A program made the translations under genes and the position numbers. From positions 24,998,887 through 25,062,886 of the forward strand of contig NC_063152.1 of NCBI RefSeq assembly GCF_020921035.1: a stretch of DNA of 64,000 nucleotides, in the 5' to 3' direction. Source of the stretch: Rhodamnia argentea. Lineage: Eukaryota; Streptophyta; Magnoliopsida; Myrtales; Myrtaceae. Below are positions 57,933 through 64,000 of the stretch, piece after piece; the stretch's first letter is position 1; each line of letters begins with the position of its first letter. The notes under the pieces are model-generated. The model saw only the letters and a program-made list of their open reading frames with translations. It made no database searches and had not been told where the DNA came from.

Positions 57933-60900
57933 CTAGATGACTCGGGTATGTACGTAAATATCTTCGCTCTCAGGGTCGGTGAACATGGGGCTTTCAAGTT
58001 CTCCCATGCTCGCAGAAGCAAACGATTCGACGGATTCGACCGTCGAAAGGGAAGAAGCAGTCTCGTCGGTATCGGAGATGATATCATCATGTATGATGTG
58101 GTCCTCGTCAATTTCGGAGGTGTCTGAACCTGATGTTCCTAGAAGCTTGTTTATTGCCAATTTTGCCGTTTCGACAAACCATTCATCCACCGGGAGGGTA
58201 CTACAAAAAGAGGAGTAGAGGAGAAAGCAGTATTTAGTTTTTAAGTAATATGGAAGAGAGAGAGAGAGAGAGAGAGAGCATTGAATGATACCTCTGAGGG
58301 TCTATGCCTCTAGCAGAAAACGTCCTGATTGCTCGGGCAATGATGGCTGATGCAATCTGGTGCACATGCCGAGATGGATAACCAGCAAAGCGCGCTATTT
58401 CAACAGTGAAGTGCATATCAAGAATCAACTGCATCAAATCAATCACATGGCCAGAGCAAATTAGTATCGCGTTATCTTCAAACCCGAATAATCTGAAAAA
58501 AGTGGGTAGATGGCAAAGGATTTTGCTTTATTTGAACAACGGATTGCAGAAATAAATAGTTTGTATCACCTATTTAGGACAAGAGCTAGAAAAAACCTTA
58601 CTTGAAAGAGAGACAGACCAGTAAATGTTTGAAACTATGCAGTTTTAAATTTGGGATCTAATATATCCATGATCGAAATATCAGCTGCTCAGCAGATGAA
58701 GAGAACGAAGCCACAAATTTCCCAGTCATCTGGACATAACATGAGTTCTAAGCAATCCACCGCTGCATATAGTGTTATGATTGTTAAAACTAGTACTTAA
58801 GTGGCGAATAATAGCTGGCCGACATCCTATGATAAGCTTGTGCCCTGCTAGTACTAAAGCAGTATCAGTTACGAAAACAGAATTAACAATCTTATGTCGA
58901 GGCTTCAGACGAGGCAAACTCAATGTCCATAGGTGTGCCACCAGCAAAAGGATGGAAATCAAGGACCACGCTAATCCTGTGTAGGAGTTATTCTGGTGCT
59001 GGAAGCAAAAATATCTAAATAGTGACCTCCAGCAAATTTTTCTCGAAGCAGCTCATCTCAACATACTTTAAGTCCATCCACTCTTATAGAGAGGAGAAAA
59101 ATGTCATGGATCAGATACCTGTTGCAAACCAAGTGGCTGAATAGCAGATGAATCATCTTCAAACGCACTCCAGAATTCCTGCTCTTCAGACAACCACATC
59201 ACCACTGTTTCCGTAAGCCTGGCAAGCAATATCTTTTGTATTTTTTCTCTTTCAAGTAAAACATCTCCAGCTACAGTAGCTAACTGCTGCAACTTAGCAA
59301 ATAAAGCCTGCAGCAAAATCATCAAGATATATTGTTCAAGCATCAGAAAAGAAAATAAGGTGAAGAGCTGCTATATTTGTTTTAGCATCATCAAAATATT
59401 TTGTTTCTTGCACCGTGATGTTTATGTTAGAAGTCGTGCTCTTCTCTCTCAAAATGTTGTAGTTACCAAGCATCATCCAAACATAAGGAAAATAGAGATA
59501 AAGACACAAGACAGCCAGAAGCACAAGCCACCAAGAAAAAATTCTAATAGATTGGTTAAACATGCAAGAAGAGAACTTTCTTTTTCAGGCAGAAAACTAC
59601 GGACATCTATATTGGAAATAACAGAACCTGAAATGGAAGTGATGGCAGGGGATCAGAATCCAAATATTGATCTTCCACACTCTCACTCAAATAAATCTGT
59701 GCGTTCAATCGTGTTTTCCCTTCTCTTGAATAGATGAAACTCAAGACATATTGCCTGCAGAAATGATCTCTAAGCTTGTCAAACGAATGTTGTAGGTGGC
59801 GCCTCCACTCCTTTACTTCCACAGGAAGGGGTGTACTAGGAGAAGCATTTTCCATGGCTCCAGCCACTAGTTCCTTGCTTTCGCTCTGTGGATTCCAGAG
59901 GTTCCAGATGGCATCTGGTAACAGTTCATCAAAAATAGTGTAAGCCATTCCCAGGAGCGCAAGCTGCTGCGAATCCGTCTCAGCTCTGAAGGGTAACAGC
60001 TCCTTAAGTTCAGTAAGATTGTCATCGTCGGATGGACCTGGTAAGGCTTTGTTCAGAGCATCGACATATTTATCGTATAGTTGTGAGATTCTATTTAAAA
60101 TGTTTGCTCCAAAATGCACGAGAGCAAGTGGAGTCAGCTGTCCTAGTATTTCCTGCAAAGGAACATCCATGAGCAGGAACAAAGTAGCAACCACAATGCA
60201 AGAAAATTACTTCTCAAAGAGTACTAAATGTAGTCTAGTATGACTCATTTTGACCCAAAAAAAGGAAGAAAGAGGTCCCGTTATTCAACAGTTGGATACT
60301 TATATGAAAATTTACAAACTTATGACAGCTATTGTGATTTTTGTACAAAGATAAAATAGTCATAAGAAAACAAAACTGAGGAGGGAGAAACTAGATTACT
60401 TACGTCAATAATGTACATAAATTTCAGTCCATTGTCAATGAGAGCATCATCAGATGATGTTGCAAAGGCAGATAGTGGACAGACAAAGCGGGGTGACACT
60501 GGCAAGTTCTCTTCGCTTTCTAGCAGGTTAAGAACTGCTTTCCTAGCCCGTCTAAAATTCAGCTCCAATACTTCCTCAATATATGGGCGCAAGAGCACCA
60601 GAAGTAACTCCGAGAGTTTAAGGCCTTGTGATTCCAACAATGAACAGTAACTAAGACTTGCCTGTATGCAGAGACATGCGGCATGTAACGCAGAAACTGT
60701 TTCAGAAGATGGCGCATTTTCTTTAACCAGACGGACAAAATACTCAATTTCCCATTCTGCCCATTGAACAACTCTGTTGGTATAAGCAGGATTATCACCA
60801 AATACCAAACCTGATTCTTTTGTTATGGCAGAGATGCCAGAGAATACTAGTTTAGCTAGTGTGGCTGAAAATATTCTTGGGCACAAAGAAGATGAAGGAA

Positions 60901-63470
60901 GAAAAACATCAATCCTCGTCTGGAGACGGGAACCAAAGGATTTCAGCAACAGCTGATGAGCTGAAGGACCTTTCCCAAGTTTAATCAAAAAAGAAAGTGC
61001 TTTTCTACGTTCATCTATATTAACTAAAGGCTGCTCCGCAAGCTCAACTAGCTGATCCTCAACTGTTGCCTTTCTTTCCAGGAAAGCTAATCTATATGAG
61101 TGTGCCTCCTCAGATAAATTGTCAGCAGAGCCCTTTAGCTCTGGAGTTTTCTCTCTTCTGCAACTAGAGCCTCCATTGCTTCCTCCACTTTGTGCTCAGC
61201 CAGGAGAACATCAATGTTGTCCAAGAGTATCATCCTTTCGTTACACAGCACACTTGGTGTCGAATCTTGTTCTTCACAAACCAGAGGGTTTTCCTCAGCA
61301 ACATCATTCACACTGCAAGATTTGTTCCAATCTTCCAATTCGCTACAGACACCAGTCACCAAATCCTGCACAAGCAAACCTTGGGAAGAAATGTGTTTCT
61401 GCATCTCAGTTAGTTCATGCTTCATCTCCACAACTTCCTCTGAAATTCTGCAATCAGAGGCATATATAAGTACATGCATTGCCCAAGTTATACATTTAGA
61501 AAGGAAAGAGATACCTTAAGTACAATAAAGCAATGGAACTTTACAAATGAGGAAATTATTTCACAGAACCTGAATAAAAGAATCATAATATGTAATCACA
61601 AACTAAAAGAAAAACTCTCCTACTTCATTCAAGAAATGTTAGTATATTGATATGCTTAATTGCTTATACTTAATGGGATTTCCAAATTGTACAAAATTGC
61701 ACGCTCCATCACATCACTGACACATTCCACTGAATTTGTATGGCCAAGGAAACGATTTACCTTTTTTAGAACGGAGATAAAAAAAGGTACCACCTTTTTT
61801 AGGTATTGGGGATGGCCCCCAGGACATCCGAATGAATTAAATCAAAAGTGAAAGGTTTTGTTACTGCAAACCGTGGCTGGGCCAAGGAAGCAATTATAGG
61901 AGACTTGGATTTAGCTAATACCCCCGCACAGGTTTCAGTCTCTATCTACGATCAGATCCTTTCTGAACCCCCCGCTATCAAAGAGAAGCTTTTTCCTATA
62001 CTCTAGTTGCAAGTCACAATTCAAACCTAGCTTCGGGGAATTCGCGGCAAAGAGAGCCAATGGGGGTTTCAGTTCTTTGATCGAGTCGAGGTTTTTATTC
62101 TTCCAACGAAGTCCTTTGCTTTTGCTGGGGGCAGAGAGTACGTCCATCCTTTTTTAGTCGAGGAAAGTGAAGTTGACTATTGGATAAAAATAGGCAAGCC
62201 CTACTAGTACAATAGTATAAGGAACTAAAGGGCGTTTTCAGCTTACTCTGCTACAGCGGACCGTTAGCAGGGTGCCGCGCTATCCCTGCAAATGAAGATA
62301 TATTTACCTTAAACACATAAGGCTCTCACCAAGTAAGCAAGACTAGCTGGCTGGGTGAAAACATCCGACTTTTCGATGGAAGTGGCACTAGCCTCTCTAT
62401 TCTAATCTAATCTATTGAATCTATTTTCTTCGTAGAATCAACTCCTGGAATATTCTTATTCTTTGAGTTCACAAAACACTACAACGGAAGGTATTGACAT
62501 AGAGAGCGCCCTGGATGTTGAACCACATTCAGAAGAGCGTGCTTGCTCACTCTTGTCGGAGCCTTCTTCTCCAAAGAGATGACCGGCAACCGACATGACG
62601 TCCTTTCTTTTCCTGCTTCTTTTCATCTTCGTTTCGATCTCTGTTTGCGCGGATGGAATACTGCTTTCGCTATTGCACCAGAAAAAAGCAAAGTTTTCCA
62701 CGCGGTTTAAGCAAAAGCCATGACAACCAGCCCGCAAGCTACTCGATTTTCTTTTATTAGCTGCTATTGATTCTTTTATAGATTATAGATGCTACTTACT
62801 TACAATGTTTTCTTTCACAAGGTAGCGGAAGATCAATTCAGGGCGAGACAAAGACCCTTTCTGTCAAGGAAACGATTTACCTTTTTTAGAATGGAGATAA
62901 AAAAAGATATGTGCAAAGTACAGCTTTCCATCCCAAATTCAACTAACTTAACGTGTTATATAAAGCATCCAAGATAACTCTTGCCAGGAAGTAGACGTTA
63001 TTTAAGCCATACATAAACCAGAATAACTCTTGGCAAGAAAATAAATTCATACACAGACATCAGTGGTGGACTTATTTCTTTCAAAACATATGCATTTCAA
63101 ATTCAATTTTGAAAAGTCAATAGGATGACTGATTACCAAAAAAAAAAGAAAAGAAGAGGAATCAGAGAGAAAGAAAAACGAATCTCAGAACAGAGAGTCT
63201 AAATAGTTGCAAAAACCTTTGTAAAAAAGGAAAAGGCAAAAAAATCACAACTCTTGCAGATTATTGCAATCTCAAACATGGTAATGCCAGAAATAAACAC
63301 TAGACAAAATGGTAGCCGAACCACTAAAGATAATTCTTAGGATCATAGGCAGGTTAAATTGCGGAAATTTACTACCTTAAGAAAGCCAGGTATTTTGTGC
63401 GCATGTTACCACAAAAGTTTTCAACTGCATCTTTCAGATCCAAGAGTTCACAACAAAGCTTTCTAATGCC
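57933..63470 (-). CDS. EXO84C: Exocyst subunit EXO84C, 5'-partial, with a one-base frameshift
   Basis: Six exons are visible on the minus strand: 63470-63376, 61447-60404, 60152-59628, 59307-59119, 58428-58292 and 58200-57933; exon 1 with the start lies beyond the right edge. The protein matches plant EXO84C from [18 protein letters not shown] onward: the exocyst N-terminal coiled region (KYLAFLR, then [15 protein letters not shown]), the Exo84 cargo region ([28 protein letters not shown]) and a C-terminal acidic tail. Its role is vesicle tethering at the plasma membrane. In the second visible exon the upstream frame stops at 61135 (...EERKLQS), but the downstream frame continues the same protein. 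One missing base in the AAAA at 61147-61150 accounts for it. All other junctions keep frame. Either a sequence error or a disabling mutation. Confidence 0.88.
58257..58279. repeat. (GA)n microsatellite in EXO84C intron
   Basis: About 12 GA units in the last intron. Confidence 0.9.
61745..61786. repeat. 42-bp direct repeat, left copy
   Basis: Starts CAAGGAAACGATTTACC and ends with a run of A then G. It is 41 of 42 identical to 62865-62906, with one C/T difference. Confidence 0.85.
61787..62864. other. About 1.1-kb segment of possible organelle origin in EXO84C intron
   Basis: It differs from the surrounding AT-rich intron: higher G+C and scattered stop codons, with phrases such as 'ggccaaggaagcaattatag', 'ctagctggctgggtg' and 'cccgcaagctactcg' that recall plant mitochondrial intergenic DNA. 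No gene is identified. The segment is bracketed by the 42-bp repeats. Confidence 0.4.
62865..62906. repeat. 42-bp direct repeat, right copy
   Basis: See left copy; the single mismatch is within 'agaayggag'. Confidence 0.85.
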
Positions 63471-64000
63471 CTGCAGCATACAATAGACGTGATTATAGTA
63501 TGAGATACCATGATCTTGCAGTTCCAGTATCATAAGCAAAAACAGAACTGCAGGAATCAAAAAGAATAATTCCAAAGGTTCCACACCTTAGTCGAAAATC
63601 CATAATACATAAGTTAAATCAGCAGCAACTTTAGATGCCAACACAGTAAAAAAATTTCAGGCTAACAAGATGTATTATACTGCCCAGTATGTCTCAAATA
63701 CAGTGCTTGCATAGTTGATAGGTTCAGGTCCAGTTCTTAACCGATTGATCAACACTGGTGAATATACTGAACCATAATGTCAAAAAATGTATCCAAAACT
63801 AGGACAATTTTATCAATTAAGTACGGAAGCATTGATGTCTAGCTGATTTGGGTAGAGCTAGTTTTGGAACAGGTGAATATTCTGGTTGTCCCAATCCCAT
63901 CTTGTTTTATCCCATTTGACGTACAATCGTCATACAGTGAAGTCATTCACTTAGCTTATCTGTAATGCGATACATTCATTTTCTAAGTCGCAAGCTATTA
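63471..64000. other. First visible EXO84C intron at right edge
   Basis: No start exon for EXO84C could be found here. The sequence is AT-rich and no recognisable protein lies in it, so the first exon is probably beyond the window. Confidence 0.5.

Overview
This is a window of plant nuclear DNA. The genes have many short exons with GT...AG introns, several predicted proteins carry plastid or secretory targeting sequences, and the gene families (cytochrome c6A, phytocyanin/ENODL, PHLOEM PROTEIN 2, LCAT4, IMPL1, CXIP4, CYSTM, EXO84C) are those of a flowering plant, most likely a eudicot. Long AT-rich spacers are packed with small transposon relatives. The repeat style suggests a woody eudicot such as Myrtaceae (Eucalyptus-like), but that is inference only. 

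Layout. 1-14.7 kb is gene-poor. It holds foldback elements with 9-bp target duplications, a Harbinger-like element and a 138-bp tandem duplication. 14.7-17.5 kb (minus) is a six-exon gene for plastid cytochrome c6A, with a decayed LINE RNase H fragment in its largest intron. 17.5-29.6 kb is a 12-kb repeat-rich desert: a duplicated segment, a possible LTR with a dense G-box cluster and TATA box, a 148-bp tandem repeat next to a Harbinger-like element, a plastid ndhG fragment (NUPT), and a possible gene-capturing element. From 29.6 kb onward the window is gene-dense: LCAT4 (plus, 11 exons), a CYSTM tail protein (minus, 3 exons), an early-nodulin-like phytocyanin (minus, 2 exons), IMPL1 phosphatase (plus, 10 exons), CXIP4 (minus, intronless CDS), a PP2-like lectin (minus, 3 exons) and EXO84C (minus, at least 7 exons, its 5' end beyond the window). 

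The genes are ordinary single plant genes with no operon-like relation: lipid hydrolysis (LCAT4), inositol/galactose phosphate hydrolysis in plastids (IMPL1), a thylakoid-lumen redox protein (c6A), exocytosis (EXO84C), and wall or phloem proteins. Exon models were joined by hand. In every complete gene the summed exon length is a multiple of three and all introns are GT-AG. EXO84C is the exception: it is exactly one base short, a frameshift at about 61147-61150. 

I did not find a clearly new biological system. The best leads are the EXO84C frameshift and the insertion flanked by 42-bp direct repeats in the same gene, a small in-frame duplication with an A tract in the IMPL1 transit peptide, two families of 9-bp-TSD foldback elements, and the G-box-rich promoter-like segment that has no gene behind it.
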